The position numbers and the translations under genes are program-made. Under the pieces are notes generated by a model. The model did no database searches and was not told the DNA's origin. It saw nothing but the letters and a program-made list of their open reading frames with translations. Shown one piece after another: positions 43,801-50,957 of a stretch of DNA of 55,749 nt. Source of the stretch: Anaerolineae bacterium (lineage in GTDB: Bacteria; Chloroflexota; Anaerolineae; Aggregatilineales; Phototrophicaceae); contig JAJDXR010000003.1 in the NCBI GenBank assembly GCA_022823165.1, positions 1-55,749 of the forward strand, read 5' to 3'. Each line of letters begins with the position of its first letter. Within the stretch, counting starts at the first letter, position 1.

Positions 43801-44227
43801 GGATGAGCGCGCGTTGGGCTCGTTATGGATTCCTTGTATGTTTCAAAACGAGAATTACGCAGAAGAACACTTGGAAAAAGCCGCCTGCGCCTATCTGAAT
43901 TCTACGATTGGACTGCTCGCGATTTTAGGGAACAGATCAAACAAAATCCCATCCTACCCACATTTTTCAATGGACGACCTGCGGCGCATCCCCGTGCCCG
44001 ACTTCAACACCTTGGAAAAGGCGCAAGTCGCGGCTCTGGCCGCGGCCTACGACGCGCTTTGCGAGTTCACGCTGCTGCCACTGCCGCGCATATTGAAAGA
44101 CGAGACGCGCGGGGCTTTGGACCGCATCGTGACTGATGCCCTGGACGTCCAGCCCGAAGTCGTCGCCAATATCCGCCGCGAACTCAGCCGCGAGCCATCC
44201 ATCACCGGCAAGCCCTATGAACCCTAG
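40808..44227 (+). CDS. Type IIG-like restriction-modification protein with inserted DUF559 nuclease module
   Basis: A 1139-residue protein. The N-terminal part (about 1-120) looks like a PD-(D/E)xK nuclease (Asp36, then LKIALEAE with Glu49/Glu51). A helical region follows. The N6-adenine methyltransferase core has motif I DPACGTG (353-359) and motif IV NPPF (481-484). After GEMLLICRRR (about residue 596) the frame enters a foreign block of about 234 residues holding a DUF559 nuclease. It then resumes as methylase/target-recognition sequence from about 831 (TTIVNLYENPATPAA), ending with a specificity-like region. Without the block the protein would be about 905 residues. It would recognise, methylate and perhaps cut a DNA site. 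It lies in the iol operon between iolG and iolC. Whether it is active with the insertion is unknown. Confidence 0.82.
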   Translation: MSAYESILNTWLAAALRERGLDARAESGQGGGKRLDVEVSLDGLKIALEAEQAFSATKKASAIKDADSRLRDELADCAVAICYPAGLSSAAELAACELLHTLRSHKERPPAHKTSWKRDNIPQLVSVIRKIPDQLGDPDEIAKRLSFSLDRAVARLSESQKQDLAACLDLPAGKPTKIEPGYALSSRFNQAAKRAMLVLATAVMFHSQLDKHRHSIKPRSFAGDWSPASASQCAESHDPVGAFSQAWELWLAVDYKPIFDTARSALHALAGAHEFAAALRVVARASLQVTRNIVGLRHDLLGRIFHKVLDTARYDGSFYTTTAAATLLANLALRADLLDWSDSAAIARLRITDPACGTGTLLMAAAERIRDLTGAAGNQAEVSRLLIEQVLTGFDVNLTATHLAATTLGLLSPTTTFERMKIYRALLGVDENNEAKLGSLEFLDAGKDGQPRLLPWPTGVEQIETQAQVAHAEAADLVIMNPPFTRDSLRHDQFSRAQERQLKAREKELFDKLESGIHRSHNGGGFLALAEKIAKHDNATIAVVLPLVGATNYATREMRIFLAKKFHIDTIVTSHDPTRIYFSENTSIGEMLLICRRRPHPQTPSPRAREGAFDADEGYAENKFPFPHFGMPAIEMAGRGRGMGAGVEKWDIPPRLKRRMQMVARELRKNPTAAEDKLWQAIRKKQLDDRKFRRQVAIGAFVVDFYCSSERLAIEVDGPVHDQQVEADKIRQELIESLGIRFVRLSNSEVENRLEDALDKIRAAFTPTPNPFAISMAKHPIKREGLTSLSASPRLDSPSSIDRKGPSSLPASPHVNSPSLLVGEGARGWGAFPPTTIVNLYENPATPAAALGLARDIAEGHTDQIKGTVQHWPRSRIEKGDWGGVQFLSPYLCEKFVELQGDEFFAFRELGDLANLGPAGQGVRGIFDRSEVPNKDGMTALWYHKTNVTQKMRARWDTYIIPKQAKQKQAADLWMKRKQMMIVARARLNTLRCASVRLDERALGSLWIPCMFQNENYAEEHLEKAACAYLNSTIGLLAILGNRSNKIPSYPHFSMDDLRRIPVPDFNTLEKAQVAALAAAYDALCEFTLLPLPRILKDETRGALDRIVTDALDVQPEVVANIRRELSREPSITGKPYEP
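42598..42649 (+). repeat. Outer inverted repeat, left
   Basis: Starts GCGCCCCCACCCCCAAACCC and contains CCCCCTCCC...GGGAGGGGG. Its reverse complement resembles 43250-43299 over about 50 bases with few differences. Confidence 0.75.
42674..42744 (+). repeat. Inner inverted repeat, left
   Basis: AAGTTCCCCTTCCCTC...GCCATAGAGATGGC...GGGGGCGGG. The core CCATAGAGATGG is the exact reverse complement of CCATCTCTATGG in the right inner repeat (43103-43165). Confidence 0.75.
43103..43165 (-). repeat. Inner inverted repeat, right
   Basis: Starts ACCCCCACCCCAAACCCC and continues TTTGCCATCTCTATGGCAAA and GAGGGAGGGG. It mirrors the left inner unit. Confidence 0.75.
43250..43299 (-). repeat. Outer inverted repeat, right
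   Basis: Starts GTCAATTCCCCCTCCCTCC and ends GGCTAGGGGGTGGGGGGC. It mirrors the left outer unit. A short direct duplication (AGCGAGCCCGC motif at about 43180 and 43240) lies just inside it. Confidence 0.75.
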
Positions 44228-44256
44228 ACCCTCACCCAGAAAAACGGACTAAAATC

Positions 44257-45270
44257 ATGAGCAAAACCTACGACTCGCTGCACATGGGCCGCAGCTCCAT
44301 CGACCTCTATTCCAATGACATCGGCGCGCCCTTCGTCGAGATCGACAGCTTCGCCGCCTACATCGGCGGCTCGCCCACCAACATCAGCGTGGGCGGCAAA
44401 CGGCTGGGGCTGAAGACGGCGCTGCTGACCGCCATCGGCGCTGATCCGGTGGGAGATTTCATCTTGCACTTTCTCAATAACGAAGGCGTTGAGACGCGCT
44501 TCATCCCGCGCAAAGCCGAGCATCGCACCTCGGCGGTTGTGCTGGGCATTGAGCCGCCGGACAAGTTCCCGCTGGTCTATTACCGCGACAATTGCGCTGA
44601 TATCAACCTGACCATCGACGATGCGCTGGCGGCGCCCATCAGCGACTGCCACGTCTTTCAATTCGCCGGCACCAACCTGAGCCTGGAGCCCAGCCGCAGC
44701 GCCACCATGTTCGCCGCCGAGCAGGCGCGTCTGGCCGGCGCGACGGTCGTCTTCGACGTCGACTTCCGCCCCGACCAATGGCATGACGTGCGCGCATTCG
44801 GCGTGGTGGCGCGGGCGACGCTGCCCCTGGTCGATGTCGTCATCGGCACCGAAGACGAGATCAACGCCGCCCTGCTCAGCGATGTGGCGCAGATGAATCT
44901 GACGCACTCGCAAATCTCCGACGCCAAAGTCGCGGGCGATACCCGCGGCGGCATCGAATTTATGCTGACGCTGGGTCCCGAAGCTGTGGTCGAGAAGATC
45001 GGCCCCGAAGGCGCGCGCGTCCACCTCAAGAGCGGCGACATCATCGACGCGCCCGGCTTCCCGGTGGAAGTCACCAATATCCTGGGCGCGGGCGATGCCT
45101 TCGGCGGCGGCTTCCTCTACGGGCTGGTCAAAGGCTGGGGCTGGTACAAATCGGCGCGCCTGGGCAATGCCTGCGGCGCCATCGTCGTCACCGAGCACGG
45201 CTGCGCCAATTTCATGCCGACCATGACTGAGGTCGAGGCTTTCGTCGCGTCCTACGGCGGGCTGGAGTAA
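44257..45270 (+). CDS. iolC: 5-dehydro-2-deoxygluconokinase
   Basis: A 337-residue PfkB/ribokinase-family sugar kinase. The N-terminal LHMGRSSIDLYSND and AYIGGSPTNISVGGKRLG match IolC, and the catalytic/ATP motif NILGAGDAFGGGFLYG holds the base Asp. It phosphorylates 5-dehydro-2-deoxygluconate in the inositol pathway. The DfsB-like gene and iolB follow. It starts 29 bases after the type IIG-like gene, a spacing consistent with operon continuity in spite of the insertion. The ATG is preceded by a weak ribosome site. Confidence 0.92.
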   Translation: MSKTYDSLHMGRSSIDLYSNDIGAPFVEIDSFAAYIGGSPTNISVGGKRLGLKTALLTAIGADPVGDFILHFLNNEGVETRFIPRKAEHRTSAVVLGIEPPDKFPLVYYRDNCADINLTIDDALAAPISDCHVFQFAGTNLSLEPSRSATMFAAEQARLAGATVVFDVDFRPDQWHDVRAFGVVARATLPLVDVVIGTEDEINAALLSDVAQMNLTHSQISDAKVAGDTRGGIEFMLTLGPEAVVEKIGPEGARVHLKSGDIIDAPGFPVEVTNILGAGDAFGGGFLYGLVKGWGWYKSARLGNACGAIVVTEHGCANFMPTMTEVEAFVASYGGLE

Positions 45271-45282
45271 GCGAGGAGATTC

Positions 45283-45792
45283 ATGGTCACGAAGACGAAC
45301 GAAGACGGCTGGATCACTTACATGAGCGCCAACGACCTGCTGGAGCGGGCGCGGGCGGAACGGGCTGAGCTGGAAGCGCTCTGGCTGGGGCTGGACAACG
45401 ACGAGCTGACCCGCCGCCCGGGCCCGCAGCCCGACTGGTCGGTCAAGGACCTCATCGCCCATATCACCTGGTGGGAGAGCGCCATGACCAACTGGGTCTC
45501 GCGCGCGCTGACCGGCGAGATGCTGGCGCGCACGGAGACGCCGGACGAGATCAACGCCCGCGTCTTCGCCGACAATCGCGATATGCCGCTGGATACTGTG
45601 CTGGCGGCTTTCGAAGCCAGCTTCCCGCCGCTGGAAGCCCTGCTCAACCGGCTGACGGACGCCGAAATCAATGACGCTGAGGTCTGCAACATCCGCGGTA
45701 CGCCGCTGCTGTTCTTCATCGTGGGCAATACCTTCGCCCACTACGCCGACCATGTGAATGACTTGCGCACCTACGTCGACCGCTTGCAATGA
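45283..45792 (+). CDS. DinB/ClbS-like (DfsB family) four-helix bundle protein
   Basis: A 169-residue protein of the DinB-like superfamily, ClbS/DfsB group, with LIAHITWWE and IVGNTFAHYADHVNDL supplying probable metal-binding His residues. Family members are metal-dependent thiol-transfer or damage-response proteins; the role here is unknown. AGGAG 8 bases before the ATG at 45283 supports this start over the Met at codon 14. It lies 12 bases after iolC and before iolB, so it is transcribed with the inositol genes. Position suggests, but does not prove, a role in the pathway. Confidence 0.8.
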   Translation: MVTKTNEDGWITYMSANDLLERARAERAELEALWLGLDNDELTRRPGPQPDWSVKDLIAHITWWESAMTNWVSRALTGEMLARTETPDEINARVFADNRDMPLDTVLAAFEASFPPLEALLNRLTDAEINDAEVCNIRGTPLLFFIVGNTFAHYADHVNDLRTYVDRLQ

Positions 45793-45797
45793 AAACT

Positions 45798-45869
45798 GTA
45801 GGGGCGTTTCGCCGAAACGCCCGAACAATGCGCCATACACAGCGGGCGTCTCAGCGAGACGCCCCTACA
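45798..45869. repeat. GGGCG palindromic repeat pair, copy 5
   Basis: GGGCGTTTC-GCC-GAAACGCCC (45802-45822) and GGGCGTCTC-AGC-GAGACGCCC (45844-45864), enclosed by TGTAG...CTACA. It lies between the DfsB-like gene and iolB. The arms differ from every other copy but remain perfectly self-complementary. Confidence 0.8.
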
Positions 45870-45913
45870 CGAACAGGCAGCATCATTTCTGTACTCTACA
45901 GGAGATTGACAAC

Positions 45914-46795
45914 ATGCAATACACATCCGAAACCATGCTGGTGAAATCGAAAGACAGCGGCGGCTCGGGCATCTTCGCCGAGGTCAGCGCCGGGCAGGCC
46001 GGCTGGGACTACCTCAACATGGCCGCCATGCGCCTGCGCCGCGGCGAGAGCTTCAGCGTCGAAACCCGCGAGCACGAAAACGCCACCGTCATCCTGGGCG
46101 GGACCTGCGACATCGTCACGTCAGACGGCGAGTTCAAGGGCGTCGGTCGCCGCCCCGATGTCTTCAGCGGCATGCCCTGGGCGCTCTATTTGTCGCGGCG
46201 CAAACAATTCGAGATCACGGCGACCAGCGACAGGCTGGAATTCGCCAGCTGCTGGGCGCCCACCGATCAGGACTACCCGACGCAGCTGGTCACGCCCGCC
46301 GACAGCGAGATTGAGCTGCGCGGCGGCGGCAACGCCTCGCGCCAGATCAACGGCATCCTGCCGCCCGGCTTCAACTGCCACCGCATCGTGGCGGTCGAGG
46401 TCTACACGCCCCCGGGCAACTGGTCCAGCTATCCGCCGCATAAACACGATGCGCACGTCGAGGACGAGGCGGGGGTTGTCCTGGAAGCCGACCTGGAGGA
46501 AATCTACTTCTACAAGATCGACCACCCCGGCGGCTATGCCTACCAGCGCGTCTACAATGACGATCGCAGCATCGATGGCCTGATGTTGGCGCAGAACCAC
46601 GACAGCGTACTGGTGCCCGAGGGCTATCATCCGGTGGTCAGCGCTCACGGGTTTACGACCTACTACCTGAACTTCCTGGCGGGCAGCGCGCAGTCGCTGG
46701 CCAACAGCGACGACCCGGCGTATGCGTGGGTGCAGGGGACCTGGACGTTTAAGGATCCGCGCCTGCCGATTGTGCATCACGGCATGGAGGGGTAG
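45914..46795 (+). CDS. iolB: 5-deoxy-glucuronate isomerase
   Basis: A 293-residue double-cupin enzyme. RRGESFSVETREHENATVILGG in the first cupin and YPPHKHDAHVEDEAGV...EADLEEIYFYK in the second carry the metal-ligand His and Glu residues, and LVPEGYHPVVSAHGF is a typical IolB block. It converts 5-deoxyglucuronate to 5-dehydro-2-deoxygluconate, the substrate of IolC. The ATG at 45914 follows AGGAG; the upstream open frame runs through a palindromic repeat. The next gene, a methyltransferase, starts 39 bases later. Confidence 0.93.
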   Translation: MQYTSETMLVKSKDSGGSGIFAEVSAGQAGWDYLNMAAMRLRRGESFSVETREHENATVILGGTCDIVTSDGEFKGVGRRPDVFSGMPWALYLSRRKQFEITATSDRLEFASCWAPTDQDYPTQLVTPADSEIELRGGGNASRQINGILPPGFNCHRIVAVEVYTPPGNWSSYPPHKHDAHVEDEAGVVLEADLEEIYFYKIDHPGGYAYQRVYNDDRSIDGLMLAQNHDSVLVPEGYHPVVSAHGFTTYYLNFLAGSAQSLANSDDPAYAWVQGTWTFKDPRLPIVHHGMEG

Positions 46796-46834
46796 GGTAA
46801 AGCAGATTGCCAACATCTCATTGAAGGGCAGACG

Positions 46835-48175
46835 ATGAGCGTAGCAGATCACCTGGCGTTTACCCAGTATCGCGAAAAAGAACGTACCAAACATGTGCAC
46901 AGGCTTCATCCCTATAAGGGAAAGTTCATCCCGCAGTTAGTCGAGTATTTTCTTGACGAACACACCGATGATCTGAAAACCGCGTCTTGGTTCAAACCCG
47001 GTGACATCGTGCTTGACCCTTTCTGTGGCAGTGGCACAACTTTGGTGCAGGCGGCTGAGCTAGGCATCCATGCTGTCGGCGTTGATATATCCGAGTTCAA
47101 TACACTGATTTCGAATACCAAAATCTCCTGTCCCGACCTCAACAGTTTACATAGCGCGGCTCGCAAGTTAATTGGCAAACTGCGGTCATATAATGCGGAT
47201 TCGGCGCATCTGGACTTTGACCATGCGGTTAGCGAGGCGCTGTCCGAATACAATAAAATGGCAGAAATGCGCTATGGCAAGCCACAGACAAAAGAATATG
47301 CCGCCGCTTGTGCGGATGAGTTTTTGCAGATTTGGTACTCTTATGTGGACAGGTTTGGCATCCAGCTTAGGCAAGAGCAAGACGATAGCTTTCTTGCGCT
47401 CTGGTATGCAGCGCCAATTCGCGATGAAATAGAATTCTTGCGCGAAGAGATATTGAAAGAAGCGGACATTGTTATCAGAAATGTTTTGTTGTTGGCGCTC
47501 ACCCGTACTCTTAGAAGTTGTCGGGCGACGACTCATGCCGACTTGGCTACATTAAAAGAGTCCGTATTCGAGCCATATTATTGCCGCAAGCACAGTAAAA
47601 TCTGCAAGCCCATCTTGACAGCGACGAAATGGTGGGAGCGTTATGTGTTGGATAGTGTATCCAGGATTGCCGAGTTCAGACGCTTGCGGACGCCGACCCA
47701 TCAAGTCTGTATTACCGGGAACGCGCAAAGCGTTTGTTTAGAATCCGCACTCAGACGGCACAAGGCCGATTTCGCCAATTTTGTAAACAAGCAAGGTGTA
47801 CGAGGTATCTTTTCCAGTCCTCCGTACGTAGGGCTGATTGACTACCACGAACAGCATGCCTATGCCTATGAACTGCTTGGGTTACGGCGGCGCGACCAAA
47901 GTGAGATTGGTCCTAAGGTTGGCGGGCAAGGCCGAACTGCCCGGCAGGAATATGTTGATGCGATTAGTAGTGTTCTACTCAACTGTAAGCGCTATCTTGT
48001 CCCAGATTATGATGTGTTTCTCGTTGCAAATGACAAGTGGGATCTGTATCCATCAATTGCTCAAGGCAGTGGGATGGAAATTATAGATCGATATGAACGG
48101 CCGGTCTTGTTCCGCACTGAGAAAAACAGAAATTCACCATATCATGAGACGATTTTCCATCTTAAGGAGCTGTGA
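46835..48175 (+). CDS. DNA methyltransferase of a type II restriction-modification pair
   Basis: A 446-residue methyltransferase. Motif I is DPFCGSGTT (61-69) near the N-terminus, GVDISEFN follows, and motif IV is SSPPY (Ser328-Pro-Pro-Tyr331) near the C-terminus. The order I...IV with a long intervening region points to the amino-methylating group; SPPY favours N4-cytosine over N6-adenine methylation, though this is not certain. It forms a pair with the TdeIII-like endonuclease gene that overlaps its stop. Both are visibly more AT-rich than the flanking iol genes, suggesting acquisition. It is inserted between iolB and iolD. Confidence 0.87.
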   Translation: MSVADHLAFTQYREKERTKHVHRLHPYKGKFIPQLVEYFLDEHTDDLKTASWFKPGDIVLDPFCGSGTTLVQAAELGIHAVGVDISEFNTLISNTKISCPDLNSLHSAARKLIGKLRSYNADSAHLDFDHAVSEALSEYNKMAEMRYGKPQTKEYAAACADEFLQIWYSYVDRFGIQLRQEQDDSFLALWYAAPIRDEIEFLREEILKEADIVIRNVLLLALTRTLRSCRATTHADLATLKESVFEPYYCRKHSKICKPILTATKWWERYVLDSVSRIAEFRRLRTPTHQVCITGNAQSVCLESALRRHKADFANFVNKQGVRGIFSSPPYVGLIDYHEQHAYAYELLGLRRRDQSEIGPKVGGQGRTARQEYVDAISSVLLNCKRYLVPDYDVFLVANDKWDLYPSIAQGSGMEIIDRYERPVLFRTEKNRNSPYHETIFHLKEL

Positions 48176-48945
48176 TGAATAATTTCCCATCTCGAGCTGT
48201 AGAAGATGTCATAAAAAATGCTATCCGTGGAAAACTGGATAAGTATAGTCCGGAGCCTGCGGCAATGCCATTTCAAGTTCGTTTGCTTGGCAAAGATAGG
48301 ATGGCGCTCTTTTCATTCATTCAATCGCTGAACACGACTTTTGGTACTTCAATTTACGAGCCAGTGGCCAAAGAGATTGCTCGACATAGATTTGATAGAG
48401 TCGAATTGCAGGCAAGCGCTCCGAAAGAAATGTCCGTCGGCATACGAAGCAAAGTCGACGAGATCGTGAGGCGCTTAGAGGCGGCAGACATCAACCCTTC
48501 TCGAATCGAGCACATCAGCGATCTTCGTTCTGCTTTAGCCACAGACCCAGAAAGAGTTAAGGTGCGGTTGTCAAAAATTGATATTTTGTTGCAGCGTGAC
48601 AACAATCTCTATCTGGTGGACATCAAGACGGCGAAACCCAATGTATCAGGATTCCAAAAGTATAAGCGGACATTATTGGAGTGGACGGGTGCATACTTGG
48701 AATTAAGACCTTCGCAAGATATCTTTGCGATTGTTGCGATTCCGTACAATCCCTACGAGCCAAAACCTTATAGTCGCTGGACATTGCGCGGTATGATTGA
48801 TCTCGATCACGAATTAAAAGTTGCCGAGGAATTCTGGGATTTTCTGGGAGGGAGTGGTGCCTTTGAGGAAGTTCTTAAGTGCTTTGAGCGCGTCGGAATC
48901 CAGTTGCGTGATGAAATTGCCGACTATTTCGCTCGTTATCGATAG
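48175..48945 (+). CDS. TdeIII-family type II restriction endonuclease (predicted)
   Basis: A 256-residue protein. RLLGKDRMALFSFIQSLNTTFG-type sequence (36-57) and KIDILLQRDNNLYLVDIKTAKPN...GFQKYKRTLLEW (135-170) match the TdeIII family as I recall it. The PD-(D/E)xK catalytic residues would be Asp136 and Asp149-x-Lys151. It should cut unmethylated DNA at the site protected by the preceding methyltransferase. The ATG (48175) overlaps the methyltransferase stop and has AAGGAG upstream; a GTG one codon earlier is also possible. AT-rich like its partner. Confidence 0.78.
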   Translation: MNNFPSRAVEDVIKNAIRGKLDKYSPEPAAMPFQVRLLGKDRMALFSFIQSLNTTFGTSIYEPVAKEIARHRFDRVELQASAPKEMSVGIRSKVDEIVRRLEAADINPSRIEHISDLRSALATDPERVKVRLSKIDILLQRDNNLYLVDIKTAKPNVSGFQKYKRTLLEWTGAYLELRPSQDIFAIVAIPYNPYEPKPYSRWTLRGMIDLDHELKVAEEFWDFLGGSGAFEEVLKCFERVGIQLRDEIADYFARYR

Positions 48946-49035
48946 CAAGGTATCCAACGAACAGTCTATAGCGAGTACGGGAAGCGAATTGCATGCTTTC
49001 TTGATGCTCCCCGAGATCTGAAAGGACACCGCCGC

Positions 49036-50907
49036 ATGACACCACCCACCACCCGCCTCACCATGGCGCAAGCCCTCGTCCGCTACCTCGCCCGCCAGCA
49101 CGTCAGCCGCGACGGCGTCGAAAACCCCTTCTTCGCCGGCGCCTGGGGCATCTTCGGCCACGGCAACGTCGCCGGCCTCGGCCAGGCTCTCGAGCAGTAC
49201 GCGTCCGAGCTGCGCTACTATCAGAGCCGCAACGAGCAAGCCCAGGTCCTCGCGTCAGTCGCCTACGCCAAACACCGCAACCGCCTGGCGACCTTCGCCT
49301 GCGCCTCGTCCATCGGGCCCGGCGCCACCAACATGGTCACCGGCGCCGCCGTCGCCACCATCAATCGCATACCCGTGCTGCTGCTGGCTGGCGATATCTT
49401 CGCCGAGCGTATCCAGGCGCCCGTGCTTCAGCAACTGGAGAGCGAGCACAGTCAAGACATCAGCGTCAACGACTGCTTCAAGCCAGTCTCTCGTTATTGG
49501 GATCGCATCTATCGCCCCGAGCAGCTGATTACCGCGCTGCCGGAAGCCATGCGCGTGCTGACCTCGCCGGCGGATACGGGCGCGGTCACGCTGGCGCTGC
49601 CGCAGGACGTACAAGCCGAAGCCTACGATTATCCCGACTTCCTGTTTGAGAAGCGCGTCTGGGAGATCCCGCGCAACCGCGCTGATGTCGCCGCGCTCAA
49701 GCGCGCGGCCGAGTGGATCCGCGCCAGCCAGCAGCCGCTGATTATCGCCGGCGGCGGCGTCCACTACAGCGAGGCGCATGAGGCGCTTGAGACTTTCGCC
49801 GAGCGTACGGGCATCCCGGTCTGCGAGACGCAGGCGGGCAAGGGCGCGCTGGCTTACGACAATCCGGTCAACCTGGGCGCCATCGGAGTGACCGGCACGG
49901 AAGGCGCCAACCTGCTGGCCCGCGAGACCGACCTGGTCATCGGCATTGGTACGCGCTACAGCGACTTCACCAGCGCCTCCAAGACCGCCTTCAGCCGCGC
50001 GGGCGTCCGCTTCATCAACATCAATGTGGCCGAGTTCGATGCTTACAAACACAGCGCGCTGCCGCTGGTGGGCGATGCCCGCGTCACGCTGGAAGAGCTG
50101 GCGCTGGAGCTGAGCGGCTATGCGGTCGCTGAGGACTATCGCGCGCGCGCCGCGGCTTACAATCAGGCTTGGGATGCCGAGGCGCACCGCATCTACAACC
50201 TCGAGCATGAGCCGCTGCTGAGCCAGGGCGAGGTCATCGGCCTGGTCAACAGCCTGTCCGCGCCGGGCGATACCGTGCTCTGCGCCGCCGGCAGCCTGCC
50301 CGGGGATTTGCACAAGCTCTGGCGCACGCGCGACCGCAAGGGCTACCACCTCGAATACGGCTATTCGACCATGGGTTACGAGATTGCTGGCGGCATGGGC
50401 GTCAAGCTGGCCGACCCCGAGCGTGAAGTTTGGGTCATGGTCGGCGATGGCTCTTTCCTGATGATGCACACCGAGATCGTCACCATGGTGCAAGAGGGTC
50501 TCAAGGTCAATATCATCGTGCTGGATAATCACGGCCACGCCAGCATCGGCGGCTTGTCCAAGAGCGTGGGCAGCGACGGCTTCGGCACCAAGTATCGCTA
50601 CCGCAGCGACTCGGGCCATCTGGACGGCGATACGCTGCCCATCGACTTCGCCAAAAATTGCGAGAGCCTGGGCGCCCATGTCATCCGCGCCAATGACCGC
50701 GAAGCATTCTCACGCGCTATGGAAGCGGCGAAAGCCCACCGGGGCGGTCCCGTCTGCATCGTCACCGAGGTCGACCGGCGCCAGCGCGTACCCGGCTACG
50801 AATCCTGGTGGGATGTGCCGGTGGCCGAGGTCTCCGACAGCGAGTCGGCGCGCCAGGCGCGCGCGGCTTATGAGGCTTACAAAGAACGCGAAAGCTATTA
50901 TCCCTAG
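49036..50907 (+). CDS. iolD: 3D-(3,5/4)-trihydroxycyclohexane-1,2-dione hydrolase
   Basis: A 623-residue thiamine-diphosphate enzyme that opens the inositol ring in the iol pathway. The N-terminal domain has YYQSRNEQAQVLASVAYAKH with the activating Glu; the central domain begins near 210 (KRAAEWIRASQQPLIIAGGG); the ThDP motif is VMVGDGSFLMMHTEIVTM...VNIIVLDNHGHASIGG. Length matches IolD. Product is 5-deoxyglucuronate, used by IolB. The gene is separated from iolB by the restriction-modification pair, with a 90-base gap before it. The ATG at 49036 follows GAAAGGACACC. It is the last gene of the operon in the window; iolE and iolJ are not seen. Confidence 0.93.
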   Translation: MTPPTTRLTMAQALVRYLARQHVSRDGVENPFFAGAWGIFGHGNVAGLGQALEQYASELRYYQSRNEQAQVLASVAYAKHRNRLATFACASSIGPGATNMVTGAAVATINRIPVLLLAGDIFAERIQAPVLQQLESEHSQDISVNDCFKPVSRYWDRIYRPEQLITALPEAMRVLTSPADTGAVTLALPQDVQAEAYDYPDFLFEKRVWEIPRNRADVAALKRAAEWIRASQQPLIIAGGGVHYSEAHEALETFAERTGIPVCETQAGKGALAYDNPVNLGAIGVTGTEGANLLARETDLVIGIGTRYSDFTSASKTAFSRAGVRFININVAEFDAYKHSALPLVGDARVTLEELALELSGYAVAEDYRARAAAYNQAWDAEAHRIYNLEHEPLLSQGEVIGLVNSLSAPGDTVLCAAGSLPGDLHKLWRTRDRKGYHLEYGYSTMGYEIAGGMGVKLADPEREVWVMVGDGSFLMMHTEIVTMVQEGLKVNIIVLDNHGHASIGGLSKSVGSDGFGTKYRYRSDSGHLDGDTLPIDFAKNCESLGAHVIRANDREAFSRAMEAAKAHRGGPVCIVTEVDRRQRVPGYESWWDVPVAEVSDSESARQARAAYEAYKERESYYP

Positions 50908-50912
50908 GCGAC

Positions 50913-50940
50913 AGGGCTGATCGCCGAGCGCGTCAGCCCT
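50913..50940. terminator. Hairpin terminator between convergent iolD and surface-protein genes
   Basis: AGGGCTGA (50913-50920) pairs perfectly with TCAGCCCT (50933-50940). It is followed by an A/T-rich region without a long T-run. The position after both stops suggests a bidirectional terminator. Confidence 0.55.
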
Positions 50941-50957
50941 ATTCCTATTGCCTATTT

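Noticed and set aside
44224..45840. Minus-strand open frame of 538 codons spanning iolC and the DfsB-like gene
   Set aside because: It crosses two well-supported plus-strand genes and shows no domain.
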